Shown here piece after piece: positions 8,799-17,101 of a stretch of 64,000 nucleotides of DNA. The position numbers were made by a program, and so were the translations under genes. Within the stretch, counting starts at the first letter, position 1. Each line of letters begins with the position of its first letter. This DNA comes from Paenibacillus dendritiformis (GTDB lineage Bacteria; Bacillota; Bacilli; Paenibacillales; Paenibacillaceae). The stretch covers positions 1-64,000 of the forward strand of contig NZ_LDIG01000113.1 of NCBI RefSeq assembly GCF_015845845.1, given 5' to 3'. The notes beneath the pieces were generated by a model. The model saw only the letters and a program-made list of their open reading frames with translations. It was not told the DNA's origin and did no database searches.

Positions 8799-9566
8799 AT
8801 GAACACACTGAAGCAGAATATATTGCATTGGAGCCTCGAGAAGAAATTAATCGCGGCGTTTTCTTGTTTTATTATCGTCCCGCTGCTGCTGATCGGCGGC
8901 ATTGTGTCCTGGGTATATGTGGACAATAACCGGAATACGATGCTGGATGCCGCGGTCGAGAACAACCGGCAGATTATGAACAATATCGACACGTCGCTGC
9001 AGCCTCTGGTGCGGTTATCCATGTTCCCGCTCCAGGAATCGACCATATACCAGATTATGCGCAAGGAATACAGCAAGAAGCCATATCCGATGCTGGAACG
9101 GGGACGGGACTTCGACACGGTGAACGGTCTATCCTTAATGGCATGATGCTGTACTCCGATCTGATCGATTCGGCCATCATTTACCATGGCAATGACCATC
9201 TCATTATCCGCCGCAGCAACAGTCAATACATGAACATGTCTTACCTGGAAAAGGAACTCGTCCTCGAGCCGTTCGTGCAGAGGATTCGAGAGGAACGCGG
9301 GGGATACGTGCCTATCGGGATCCATCAGGAGCGGCTGCTGTCCCCGCATGGCGAGCCCGTCGTGTCGGTCGGAAGAGCCATTCTTGATCCCTATACCAAA
9401 AAGGATCTGGGGTTCATCCTGCTGAACATATCCGTCGACAAGCTGAATACGCTATGGAGAGATTCCTCTATGACGGAGAACACGAATTTTTATTTGATCG
9501 ACGAGGACAACCGAATTATATACAGCAAGGACCGGAACGGGATCGGCCAGCCGGCTTCCAAGCTTC
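8799..9566 (+). pseudogene. YesM-type sensor histidine kinase, N-terminal remnant
   Basis: Only the extracytoplasmic sensor half of a membrane histidine kinase remains. It begins with MNTLKQNILHWSLEKKLIAAF and a membrane helix at about residues 20-45, followed by a Cache-like sensory domain. The frame breaks near 9137 (TCCTTAATGGCATGATG): the first frame stops at 9146 while the homologous continuation MMLYSDLIDSAIIYHG is in another frame from 9143, consistent with one lost base. The second part runs on through VGRAILDPYTKKDLGFILLN and NFYLIDEDNRIIYSKDRNG. At about 9566 the kinase sequence ends abruptly, before the second membrane helix, HAMP and kinase domains, and a GH3 fragment begins. Confidence 0.8.
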
Positions 9567-9766
9567 TCGGAAATTCCGGCTCGGCTTGTTCGAGCAGCCC
9601 TATGTCGATGCCGGGGAGCCGCGAGCGGCCGGCATTCCGGCGGAACACGCGGAGCAGGCGAGAGACAGCGCGCGCAAGTCGATCGTGCTGCTGCAGAACG
9701 ACCGCGGCATCCTTCCGCTCGATTATGACCGGCACCGGAAAATCGCCTTGATCGGCCCGCTCGCCG
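9567..9766 (+). pseudogene. GH3 beta-glucosidase internal fragment
   Basis: In a frame different from the flanking kinase piece, this segment reads KFRLGLFEQPYVDAG, then SARKSIVLLQNDRGILPLD and KIALIGPLA. That is the well-known stretch linking the (beta/alpha)8 barrel to the second domain of family 3 glycosidases, about 65 residues out of roughly 700-900. It has no start, no nucleophile motif and no end. It is wedged between two other gene fragments and cannot encode an enzyme. Confidence 0.8.
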
Positions 9767-10156
9767 GCCGAAGTCAAGGAATTCGTCCAAAAGGTAGGCG
9801 CGGCAGACGCCGTCCTATGGGTGACGCCGGAGTATAACTACTCCATCCCGGGCGTATTGAAAAATGCGATTGACTGGCTGTCCCGCGGGGAGAAGGTGCT
9901 GGCAGGCAAGCCGTCCTGGATCGTCGGCGCTTCGATGGGCACATTGGGAACCGTGCGGGCCCAGGAGCATTTGCGCGATATTTTGTTCTCGCCGGGCGTG
10001 TCTTCTCCGCTTCTTCCCGGGAATGAAGTGTATGTGGGCTCCGTTCATGAGAAGATTGACGATAACGGGACATTGATTCATGAGCCGACCATCGCGTTTC
10101 TCGATTCGGTCGTCGATAATTTCGTGGCATGGTACAATAAGCAGCACGCCAAGTAA
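9767..10156 (+). pseudogene. NADPH-dependent FMN reductase, C-terminal remnant
   Basis: The frame from 9767 reads AEVKEFVQKVGAADAVLWVT, then PEYNYSIPGVLKNAIDWLSR, IVGASMGTLGTVRAQEHLR and a normal C-terminus ending AWYNKQHAK. These are the flavin-binding and C-terminal parts of the flavodoxin-like NAD(P)H-dependent FMN reductase (YhdA/azoreductase) family. Roughly the first 60 residues are missing and replaced by the GH3 fragment. An internal ATG-less frame could only give a truncated product. The junction lies within 9760-9770. Confidence 0.8.
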
Positions 10157-10220
10157 GTCCAGGCGCAGCGCTTCGGTTCATGGCCTGGGCGTTGTTAATT
10201 TCTAATTTAGAATACTCAAG

Positions 10221-10267
10221 GCACTCAGAAGGCAGGGCGCGCGATCGCTTCGGTTCTGGGTGCTTTT
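10221..10267 (+). terminator. Probable terminator after the FMN reductase remnant
   Basis: GCACTCAGAA (10221-10230) pairs with TTCTGGGTGC (10254-10263) with one G-T wobble, followed by TTTT. It closes the fossil FMN reductase transcript. Confidence 0.6.
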
Positions 10268-10409
10268 TGCGATTTGCAGATGAAGAGAGAGAAGAGCCTA
10301 TTTTTCCAAGCCTAAGAAAAAGATTGAGGGAGTATCCAATATTCGGGTTGGATGATAAACTTAAGGAGATTAAGTTTCAAAGCGTAAAACAGATATAAGG
10401 AGTCTCTTT

Positions 10410-10940
10410 ATGGAAAGGTATTATTACACTTGTCCATTGCTTAAAATGTCAACAGCCCCTATAGCAATCGAAAATGAGGGCGGTAATGCAGTCGGCTCTT
10501 TTCACCGAATATTTACGACGAGGACAAATAAAGCATTAAGCTGGGTGGTTGATAACTGGCAATTGAGCTTGGAAGGGCGACATATACACTCGGAGCTGCA
10601 TGTAAAAATTATGGATAGCAGCCCATGGCTTGGGCGCAGAAAATGGACGATAACAACGATCCGTGAAGGCAGGGAAAGCTTGTCTTTTCTAAAGGATCGG
10701 TCAAAGATTGCCACACATCCCCGGTTAATATGGACGAGTGAAGAGCGCGAGTATGTCATAGCCAAAGATCCGCTGAACAGGACGACAACGATATCCGACT
10801 CCTGCAGCCATGCCGTTGTGGGTGAGATTGCGAAAGTTCCGGGAGGCAAGCTGAATCAACGGGAACTCGTAATCTATGAGAATGCGTTATATCCGATTGT
10901 GCTGCCTTGTATAGACCGTATCATGAGGACATTATATTGA
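10410..10940 (+). CDS. Uncharacterised 176-aa protein, possibly tubby/LURP-one-like
   Basis: Function unknown. A strong AAGGAG precedes the ATG by seven bases. The protein is soluble, rich in beta-strand patterns (WVVDNWQLSLEGRHIHSELH, KWTITTIREGRESLSFLKD, REYVIAKDPLNRTTTISD) and lacks a signal peptide or catalytic motif. The pattern of a strand-rich barrel with a late hydrophobic helix (ENALYPIVLPCIDRIMRTLY) recalls bacterial tubby-C-terminal-like (YxjI/LOR) proteins; that is a weak structural impression, not a match. It ends 18 bases before a broken DinB gene and may have shared its transcript. Confidence 0.6.
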   Translation: MERYYYTCPLLKMSTAPIAIENEGGNAVGSFHRIFTTRTNKALSWVVDNWQLSLEGRHIHSELHVKIMDSSPWLGRRKWTITTIREGRESLSFLKDRSKIATHPRLIWTSEEREYVIAKDPLNRTTTISDSCSHAVVGEIAKVPGGKLNQRELVIYENALYPIVLPCIDRIMRTLY

Positions 10941-10958
10941 GTGACAAGGAGTGAATCG

Positions 10959-11310
10959 ATGAAATCATTGTTTTTCTATAATTGGGAAGAGAGAGACGAG
11001 TGGTTTGCCATTTGCAGCTTTATCAGAAGGAAATCAAAGATGTCATCATGAATTGGTCTGGGGAAGAGGAGAAGAAATGTGTCTTCGTCCCTTGGCGGCC
11101 GGATACCCAGTACACAGCCGGGGAAATATTGAGGCATGTCATCGCGCACGAAATTCATCACGCGGGACAAGCGCTGTCTCAGCGAGAGATCCGGTGAAAT
11201 TTTAATACCTGTGAAGATGCAGGTTGTCCGTCTGGGCAAGGGAAATGGGAGTCGAACCGACTTCGGCCAATGTTATCGGCCGCTATCTGGATCGCAAACT
11301 GCACGAGTAA
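10959..11310 (+). pseudogene. DinB-family protein gene, multiply broken
   Basis: DinB/YfiT-type proteins are four-helix metal-binding enzymes often linked to thiol or stress metabolism. Here the ATG at 10959 (AAGGAG eight bases ahead) begins MKSLFFYNWEERDEWFAI but stops after about 31 codons. The middle continues in another frame (MNWSGEEEKKCVFVPWRP, TAGEILRHVIAHEIHHAGQ), including the H..HH metal ligands. After HHAGQ about 48 unrelated bases intervene, then the normal family tail resumes (LSVWAREMGVEPTSANVIGR) and ends at TAA 11308-11310. The N-terminal half is also shorter than in intact relatives. No functional product is expected. Confidence 0.75.
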
Positions 11311-11354
11311 AGAGAAGTGAAGTGATTTGTGACCTGAACGAGGATGTGCTCGTG

Positions 11355-11545
11355 GCAAAATACTGCGATTATACAGTTTTTTCTTTCTATAGAGGGTGTT
11401 TTCGGCAATATTCCTGCAAAAATACATGATTTTGCCCTTGGAATCTCAATTCTGGAAAAAATGGGGCAAAATTGATGTATATTTGCAGGATTTTTTTATC
11501 CGAATAGCGGCCCCGGCGAAAATACTGCAAATTTGCAGGTTTTAG
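11355..11545 (+). repeat. Long-hairpin intergenic repeat, divergent copy C
   Basis: This block has the same architecture as copies A and B but little sequence identity outside the arm tips. The arms are 28 bases each: 11410-11437 (ATTCCTGCAAAAATACATGA...) and 11464-11491 (...ATGTATATTTGCAGGAT), with a 26-base loop. Small CTGC/GCAG hairpins flank it on both sides (ACTGCGATTATACAGT near 11372 and ACTGCAAATTTGCAGGT near 11524). The region from 11311 to the regulator at 11723 holds no gene. Confidence 0.65.
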
Positions 11546-11722
11546 GGCGTTTGTTCGAGATTCAGCAACAATTTTTTTGACTACAAATTTTACTCTAGAC
11601 AAGAATGTTTACCATATACAAAAGTTTTTCGATAAGGTACAATAAGGAGGAGTAAAAACCGGGTCTGACGGCAAGCGTGGCCGTCGGAATTTCATCAGAT
11701 TGAATCGGCGGAGGGATGAAAG

Positions 11723-12418
11723 ATGACAATTGCGCAGAAAGCCCGTCTGCTCAACCAGCCCACGCGCAGAGACATCCTGACGATGCTGAAGCAGCAGGGG
11801 CCCATTGGCATTCAACCGCTGGCGGATCAACTGAATCTGACGTGCATCGCGGTTCGCAGGCATTTGTACGATCTGCAGAAAGGCGGCTATGTCCGCATTC
11901 AATTGACCCGCCCCAGCATCGGCAGACCGGCCTATCTATATAGCTTGTCGGAGAAGGCAAGCGCGTTGTTCGTGACCAAGTATGACAGCCTTGCGCTGGA
12001 GTTGATTGAAGAGATGCGGGCCATGGCCGGCGATACGTTCGTGGAGCGGTTGTTCGAGCGGCGGAAGCGGAAGCTGATGCAGCAGTATGCGAGCAAGTTG
12101 GAGGGACAGAAGCTGGAGCAGCGGGTGCAGTCGCTGGCTGATATTCAGGAGCAGGAAGGCTATATGGCCCGGTGGGGACACGGCTCGGATGAATCGTTTT
12201 GGCTGGAGGAGGCCCATTGTCCGATTGCGCAGGTGGCCGCCAAGCATTCCCCGCCATGCCAGTGCGAGCTCGCTTTGTTTGCCGATCTGCTGCAAGCCGA
12301 TGTCGAGCGGACAGAATGCATGGCGGACGGCGGACGCAAATGCATGTTCCGGATTACCGGGAAGCGAAGCGTCCCTTCAGGCAATGAGACGACAAATGAT
12401 GATGAAGAAGATATCTAG
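11723..12418 (+). CDS. SufR-like winged-helix regulator with cysteine cluster
   Basis: A 231-aa DeoR/ArsR-type transcriptional regulator. The N-terminal winged helix covers about residues 5-75 (RRDILTMLKQQGPIGIQPLA, then VRRHLYDLQKGGYVRIQ, and GRPAYLYSLSEKA). The C-terminal half holds cysteines C166, C179, C181, C199 and C207, spaced as in SufR-like repressors that bind an iron-sulfur cluster (CPIAQVA, then CQC, then ECMADGGRKC). GGAGGGATGAAAG precedes the ATG. A J-domain protein starts 37 bases downstream, probably in one operon. A role in sensing cluster status or oxidative stress is inferred from the cysteine pattern; no suf genes are in the window. Confidence 0.85.
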   Translation: MTIAQKARLLNQPTRRDILTMLKQQGPIGIQPLADQLNLTCIAVRRHLYDLQKGGYVRIQLTRPSIGRPAYLYSLSEKASALFVTKYDSLALELIEEMRAMAGDTFVERLFERRKRKLMQQYASKLEGQKLEQRVQSLADIQEQEGYMARWGHGSDESFWLEEAHCPIAQVAAKHSPPCQCELALFADLLQADVERTECMADGGRKCMFRITGKRSVPSGNETTNDDEEDI

Positions 12419-12455
12419 TTCAGACGGCGGCGTCCGGTTCGAGGTGAGGAAGGAT

Positions 12456-13253
12456 ATGCAGATCGGCAGAGAAGATGACGTGGAAGGAGCCCAATTCGCC
12501 AATGTGCATGATTCGGATGGCGTTACGGTGACCGAACCTTATATTGTCGAGTTCGTCCGGGCCTTGATGAACTTGAACAGGGATTGGCAGAACAGAGTGA
12601 AGGCCGGGACCACCAAGCTGCAATTTGCCGTCCAGATCGGATCAAGGCTGAACGAAGAGCAGCAGGAACGGTTGATGGAATTCTTGCAGGAGGTGCCGGT
12701 GCCGGAGAAGGATATGGGCAAGGTGCTGCACGGGTTCGAATTGGAAATGCCGGAATGGGCGGTGCGGCAACTGCTCCGAATCTACAGGCTGGCTGACCGC
12801 CTGAAGGCGACCCTCATCATGTATAACGATCTGATGGAACAATTGGAGCAGATGATGAGGGATTTCGAATTCGAGTTCTGGGAAGGCAGCCTCCCGCGCG
12901 AGGAGGAACGGCTGGAGGCAACGTTGGAGCACATGCGCCACAAGCTGTCCGAGCTGGCCGATCAGGCTCCGCGCCGGGAGCAATCGTATAACCGCTCTTA
13001 TGGCGACAGCTCCTCGAACTCATGGGAGCATCGGCAGGCCGGGGCCGCGTCTTATCGTGTGCTGATCGGCGTGCCTGAAGAGGCGGATGAGAAGCAGGTG
13101 CGGAAGCAGTCAAAAAAGCTGCTAAAGCTGCTTCATCCCGATCATGGCGGCAGTGCCTATCTGTTCGATTGGGTAAAGAAAGCATACGATGCTTATAGCG
13201 CCAACGGCGAATCGCAAAAGAAAGGGAAGCGGAGTGCGGAGAGGCGGCCATGA
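12456..13253 (+). CDS. J-domain protein with novel N-terminal region
   Basis: A 265-aa predicted DnaJ-class co-chaperone. The J-domain is at the C-terminus (about 198-250: SYRVLIGVPEEADEKQVRKQ) with the HPD tripeptide at 227-229 in LLHPDHGG, the motif that stimulates DnaK. The N-terminal 170 residues are helical and acidic, with no G/F or zinc-finger region, and a Ser/Asn-rich linker joins the two parts. The ATG at 12456 is chosen because GAGGTGAGGAAGG lies directly before it; longer in-frame starts overlap the upstream gene. Placing the J-domain last is typical of specialised type C J-proteins. Pairing with the SufR-like regulator is the only clue to its client. Confidence 0.82.
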   Translation: MQIGREDDVEGAQFANVHDSDGVTVTEPYIVEFVRALMNLNRDWQNRVKAGTTKLQFAVQIGSRLNEEQQERLMEFLQEVPVPEKDMGKVLHGFELEMPEWAVRQLLRIYRLADRLKATLIMYNDLMEQLEQMMRDFEFEFWEGSLPREEERLEATLEHMRHKLSELADQAPRREQSYNRSYGDSSSNSWEHRQAGAASYRVLIGVPEEADEKQVRKQSKKLLKLLHPDHGGSAYLFDWVKKAYDAYSANGESQKKGKRSAERRP

Positions 13254-13272
13254 GGCCGTCTCTCCATTTTTT
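13238..13272 (+). terminator. Terminator overlapping the J-domain gene stop
   Basis: GGAGAGGCGGCC (13238-13249) pairs with GGCCGTCTCTCC (13254-13265) with one wobble across a 4-base loop that contains the start of the TGA stop; six T follow. It ends the regulator/J-domain operon. Confidence 0.9.
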
Positions 13273-13394
13273 CATGCAGGGCGATACCCCGAGATCGGAT
13301 TGAGTATTTTTACATAATCTACTACAATATGTGGCAAGACAGAGGAGAAAGAGGATTCCAACCTTGTACATAATGAGGTGACTGGCATTTCTCG

Positions 13395-14140
13395 GATGCT
13401 TCAGATATCGGTCATGACAGCGTTTCCTTTTTCCTGTTCGCCGGGGTCTCATTTGCAGATTGGGCTTATTCCTTTGTGGTGAATGACGGGAAAAAGGATG
13501 TCGCTGCCGATGAAGAGGTGGATTCAAGCCGGTTAGGCGAGGTGATCGGACACGTAACGGTTTATTCCGAGCGGGAAGGGACGTATCGGGGCAATTTTTC
13601 TAATATGTTTCCATGGGGGCGTCGATCCTTTTCGCCTGCGGAGTTGATGCAGAAGACATTCGAAATCATGAGGCTGGGGCGTGTTCTATGTTTACGACCA
13701 TTATTTCAATGAAACGGCCATATTGGAGAGGGTAATGCGTCAATCGGGGTATGTCCTGATGGAGAAGGAAAAGCCCGTGCCCGTGGCGTTGAAGGTACGG
13801 CCGGAGTGGATTCCGGCGCAAGAAGAAGCGGAAAGCAGCAAGCTGCGTATTGAACTGGCGAAGATGCACGGTACCAAGCTTGTGTTAGATAGCGTGTGGC
13901 ATCGCGGGAAAGATATTTATTTTGATTTCGAAGCCGTTCCCGAACTGCATTACTCCGGCGGCGAATTTTTGCATAACACATTCGTTGAGGACGGGTCGTA
14001 CCGGGCCTTCTCGCCTGACATCCCATTCCGAATCATCAACGCCGAAGGAAAAGCAGTCGCATACGGGGGGATGGTTACGGGCCCGGGGCAAGCTTCGGGT
14101 TTGCCGTCGCTGCCGACAAATACGATCAAATCAAGGATGG
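13395..14140 (+). pseudogene. Membrane-anchored protein of unknown family, frameshifted and 3' truncated
   Basis: A hydrophobic N-terminal segment (FFLFAGVSFADWAYSFVV) is followed by DGKKDVAADEEVDSSRLGE and GHVTVYSEREGTYRGNFSNM, which reads as an exported or anchored protein. The frame ends at 13712, but FYVYDHYFNETAILERVMRQ continues naturally in another frame from about 13681, with long clean protein (LRIELAKMHGTKLVLDSVWH). A second slip near 14090 (GGGTTTGCC, apparently one T short) moves the sequence to AVAADKYDQIKDGF. Immediately after that the text changes to a DUF4184 membrane protein. No intact start was found. I do not recognise the family. Confidence 0.6.
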
Positions 14141-14737
14141 GTTTCGACGCTGGGCCTGTTCCTGCAGGCGATCCCGTTAAGCATACTATTGGCGGTGTTG
14201 TTCCACTACCTGATCAAAGCCCCTTTGGCGCGTCATCTGCCGTCCGTATGGAATCTGGACCGAAAAGCGCACGGACTGGTACGGCCATGGAGGCTGACAG
14301 GCATTCGCGGCTGGACTGTATTTTTGATCTCGGTCATTATCGGATTCTACGCTCATGTGTTATTGGACGGCTTTACGCACGAGACAGGAATATTTGTAAG
14401 CCTCTGTCCGTTGCTGGAACAAACTATGATGGGCACGCCGGTGTACAAATTTCTTCAATATGGGCTGTCGATCATAGGATTGCTGGCCGAGGGGCTGTTT
14501 CTTGTTCTGGTGCTCAGCAAGGCCCGGTGCGGGGCCGGCTTTGTTCGAGTCAAAAAAAGCGCCAAGGTGAAGTATTGGACCGTGGTATGCTGTACGGCAA
14601 TCGCGGTCGCCGGAATCAAGCTCTTCTCCGCATCAAGTGCGAACTGCATCGGCATTATCGTCGTCGCCCCGGTCACGGGCTTTTTCCTGGGGCTTGTTAT
14701 AGCCAGTGTCTTAAGCAGGATGAAGGTGATTTCGTAG
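14141..14737 (+). pseudogene. DUF4184-family membrane protein, N-terminally truncated
   Basis: The frame from about 14141 reads STLGLFLQAIPLSILLAVLF and HYLIKAPLARHLPSVW, then GFYAHVLLDGFTHETGIF and several membrane helices up to the stop at 14737. The HVLLDGFTH motif and helix order match DUF4184 integral membrane proteins, which normally begin with about 50 further residues containing a PFTPAHPA-type motif. That start is absent; instead the upstream pseudogene runs straight into it. No start codon with a ribosome binding site is present, so it is probably silent. Confidence 0.65.
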
Positions 14738-14961
14738 AATCGGGCGTACTTACGCTATCGTTAGCTTCAGGGACAAGTCTAATGTAATTCCATTTATCCC
14801 GCCGCAATATTTGTCGTTGTCCAAAGACTATCAATAGGAGGATACCAGCGTGCAAATCCTGAACAAGCTGCCGCAGTTCTGTTGAAACAGGGAAGATCCA
14901 CCTAAGCCAAGCGCCGGAAGGTGGGTTTTATGTTAGCGCGGTAAAAGAGCAGGAGGCTTAC

Positions 14962-15348
14962 ATGCTGCATCACGTCGAGTTTAACGTATCTGAGTTGGAA
15001 CGCTCTATCGCGTTTTGGGGATGGCTGCTGAAGGAGCTGGGGTATGAGGAATTCCAGAGATGGCCGGAAGGCATCAGCTGGAAGCAGGGGGACACCTATC
15101 TCGTATTCGTACAGACGGAAGCCCGGTTTCTTGATCTCCCATACCATCGCAAGCGGACCGGCCTGAACCATATCGCTTTCCATGCGGAATCGAAGGCTCG
15201 AGTTGACGAGCTTCGCCTCAAGCTGGAGGAGAGAGGCATTCCTATGCTGTATGCGGACAGATATCCGTATGCCGGGGGCAGCGGTCATTATGCCGTGTTT
15301 TTCGAGGATCCGGACCGGATGAAGGTGGAGATCGTCGCTCGCCGCTAG
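14962..15348 (+). CDS. VOC-family (glyoxalase/dioxygenase-fold) protein
   Basis: A 128-aa cytoplasmic protein of the vicinal oxygen chelate superfamily. It consists of paired beta-alpha-beta-beta-beta modules: LHHVEFNVSELERSIAFWGW at the start, GLNHIAFHAESKARVDEL in the middle and HYAVFFEDPDRMKVEIVA at the end. Metal-ligand candidates are an N-terminal histidine (HHVEF), H in NHIAFH and the glutamate in KVEIV. AGGAGG lies six bases before the ATG. Family members include lactoylglutathione lyases, fosfomycin/bleomycin resistance proteins and dioxygenases; the sequence does not tell which. It appears intact although it sits among pseudogenes. A weak CCACCT...AGGTGG hairpin lies about 50 bases upstream. 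Confidence 0.88.
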   Translation: MLHHVEFNVSELERSIAFWGWLLKELGYEEFQRWPEGISWKQGDTYLVFVQTEARFLDLPYHRKRTGLNHIAFHAESKARVDELRLKLEERGIPMLYADRYPYAGGSGHYAVFFEDPDRMKVEIVARR

Positions 15349-15383
15349 CATGGTACATAAACCCGGTTGTCAATTCACTTCAG

Positions 15384-15409
15384 GGATGTGCAATGCGCAT
15401 CCTTTTGTT
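15384..15409 (+). terminator. Terminator after the VOC gene
   Basis: GGATGTGC pairs with GCGCATCC across an AAT loop (one wobble) and is followed by TTTTGTT. It lies 36 bases past the VOC stop. Confidence 0.7.
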
Positions 15410-15503
15410 CATGTGTAGACATCGGCTTGGCATTCATTCAAGAATGCCGGACCGATACGCAGCGACCGGGGATGATATTGCGCAATAGGATGAGAGAGAA
15501 TCA

Positions 15504-15593
15504 ATGAAATATTTATATATCTTTAACCCCTCCGGTTCGCTTCTGTGTTACGATGAAGCTGCTCAATATACACAATTATCCAATCATGTGTAA
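15504..15593 (+). CDS. Possible 29-codon ORF or gene remnant
   Basis: An ATG at 15504, preceded by GGATGAGAGAG, opens a short frame (MKYLYIFNPSGSLLCYDEAA) that stops at 15593. The composition is protein-like but no family is recognised; it may be the first part of a deleted gene. The rest of 15410-15641 shows nothing else. Confidence 0.25.
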   Translation: MKYLYIFNPSGSLLCYDEAAQYTQLSNHV

Positions 15594-15641
15594 ATCGGAT
15601 GGCTGCATGCGCCATGGCGCTGCGCATAAGGGGAGGCGGAT

Positions 15642-16392
15642 ATGAATCCGGTCTATGCTGAGCTAAAGGTCGAAGCGTTGTCAGGCGATTTGGGCAAAGA
15701 TGTTTATCGTTTTCTGGTCAGGAACGGTTGTCCAAGGACGGCGGAGCACTGCATGAGGGTGGGGGAAGAAGCGCGCCGTCTGGCGGAGCGATTCGGGTAG
15801 GATTCACAGGCTGCGGAATACGCCGGTTATCTCCATGGATATTAGCGCGGTTTATCCCAACAATGTCAGAGTGCCCCTATCTCGTTCCCTTGGCATTGAA
15901 GTGCTGCCGGAAGAAGAGGCCTTTCCGATGATTGTTCACCAGAAGCTGTCGCGGCAAATGGCCCGGGATCTGTTCCATCTAACCGAACGAGATATATTGG
16001 ATGCGGTTGGCTGCCATACGACGCTCCGCAAGCAGGCCACGATGATAGACAAGGTGCTGTTCGTCGCGGACAAGATCGAATGGGATCAGGAAGGCACGCC
16101 TCCCTATTTGGAGCAAGTGGAGCAAGCGCTTGAGATCTCTCTCGAACATGCCTCCTATGCCCATATCAACTACTTGTGGGAGCGTCGGGATACGCTGAAG
16201 GTGCTTCATCCTTGGCTGCGGGACGCTTATTATGATCTGGCGGGCGTAATGAAGGAAACAATCGATGCCGGGCCGTTCGTAACATTCGGGCGAATCGAGA
16301 GATTCGCGAATCGGAAGAGGCGACTGCGGAGTAGCGGGATACCGGTATCCTGTCTATGCCGCCTCAACCGGAGCGGGGCGGTCGCGGGGTAG
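15642..16392 (+). pseudogene. HD-domain phosphohydrolase (YqeK-like), disrupted twice
   Basis: From an ATG at 15642 with GGGGAGGCGG before it, the sequence reads like a YqeK-type HD hydrolase: CPRTAEHCMRVGEEARRLAE supplies the first histidine. An in-frame TAG falls at 15798. Then DSQAAEYAGYLH runs into an extra G, after which the frame at 15835 continues DISAVYPNNVRVPLSRSLGI, giving the HD pair, and ends with KVLFVADKIEWDQEG, the distal Asp motif. The domain order is complete, but one nonsense and one frameshift mutation break it. Related enzymes hydrolyse diadenosine tetraphosphate. The C-terminus beyond about 16280 looks frameshifted too. Confidence 0.75.
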
Positions 16393-16452
16393 GACCTGTC
16401 AGGAGATGCGGTTCAAAGGCTTCGAGCGTCCGCAGGAACAACTTGAAGGAAC

Positions 16453-17004
16453 ATGGGGCCGGATGACGCGAATGGTTCACTTCCCAAGGTTGATGCATAT
16501 CAAGCCCGTCGCCGGTATTTTGTCATCGCGCTGCTCTTCATCTTTGCCGTGACTCTGATCGGCGTGGGTCTGGTCGATATGTTCACCCTTCGGCCGCGGC
16601 CGGGTGGAGGCATGTCCGGGAACGGGAATCCGGCGCTGTTGATTCTGTGCCTCCTTGTCCCGGTATATGCCGTATTCCTGGTGATGCTCGGAATCGGTTC
16701 GCTTCGGTTCTTCGCGTGCGGGCTTCGGCGAGGTCACAATCAGGCTGTTATTCTTCTTATGCTTATCCTATTCGGAGTGGCGCTTCTGGTGCTGGAGTGG
16801 CTGTATGTCAAGCAGTTCATTGCCAATCTGGGCGGACCGCCGGATCATCCCCGTTCGGTCATTTACCGCTGGGGATGGTGGAATCAATATACGAATACGA
16901 CCTGCATTAATGTTTTTACGTATCTGTTCGGAATCGACCTGGCGCTGATTATCGGGTACGGGGCGGCATGGGTTGCGGATGGGATCAAGAGGAAGAAGAG
17001 GTAG
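16453..17004 (+). CDS. Uncharacterised four-helix membrane protein, 183 aa
   Basis: An integral membrane protein of unknown function. Hydrophobic segments lie at about 24-46 (YFVIALLFIFAVTLIGVGLV), 62-85 (ALLILCLLVPVYAVFLVMLG), 98-117 (AVILLMLILFGVALLVLEWL) and 152-175. The loops carry basic patches (KRKKR at the end), suggesting cytoplasmic termini. GAAGGA precedes the ATG by about five bases. It lies in the decayed tract but is open throughout. I do not recognise a family, and no neighbour explains its role. Confidence 0.65.
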   Translation: MGPDDANGSLPKVDAYQARRRYFVIALLFIFAVTLIGVGLVDMFTLRPRPGGGMSGNGNPALLILCLLVPVYAVFLVMLGIGSLRFFACGLRRGHNQAVILLMLILFGVALLVLEWLYVKQFIANLGGPPDHPRSVIYRWGWWNQYTNTTCINVFTYLFGIDLALIIGYGAAWVADGIKRKKR

Positions 17005-17101
17005 CGCGGAAGGGACGGTGTTCCGGATTGGCAAGGCCCCGGATGCTCATTAGAGATGCGACGAACGGAGGTCAGGCGAGGATGAAGCATGCAGCGCAAA
17101 T

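Noticed and set aside
10180-10398. 72-codon plus-strand ORF
   Set aside because: It spans a terminator hairpin and has no ribosome binding site; the product is not protein-like.
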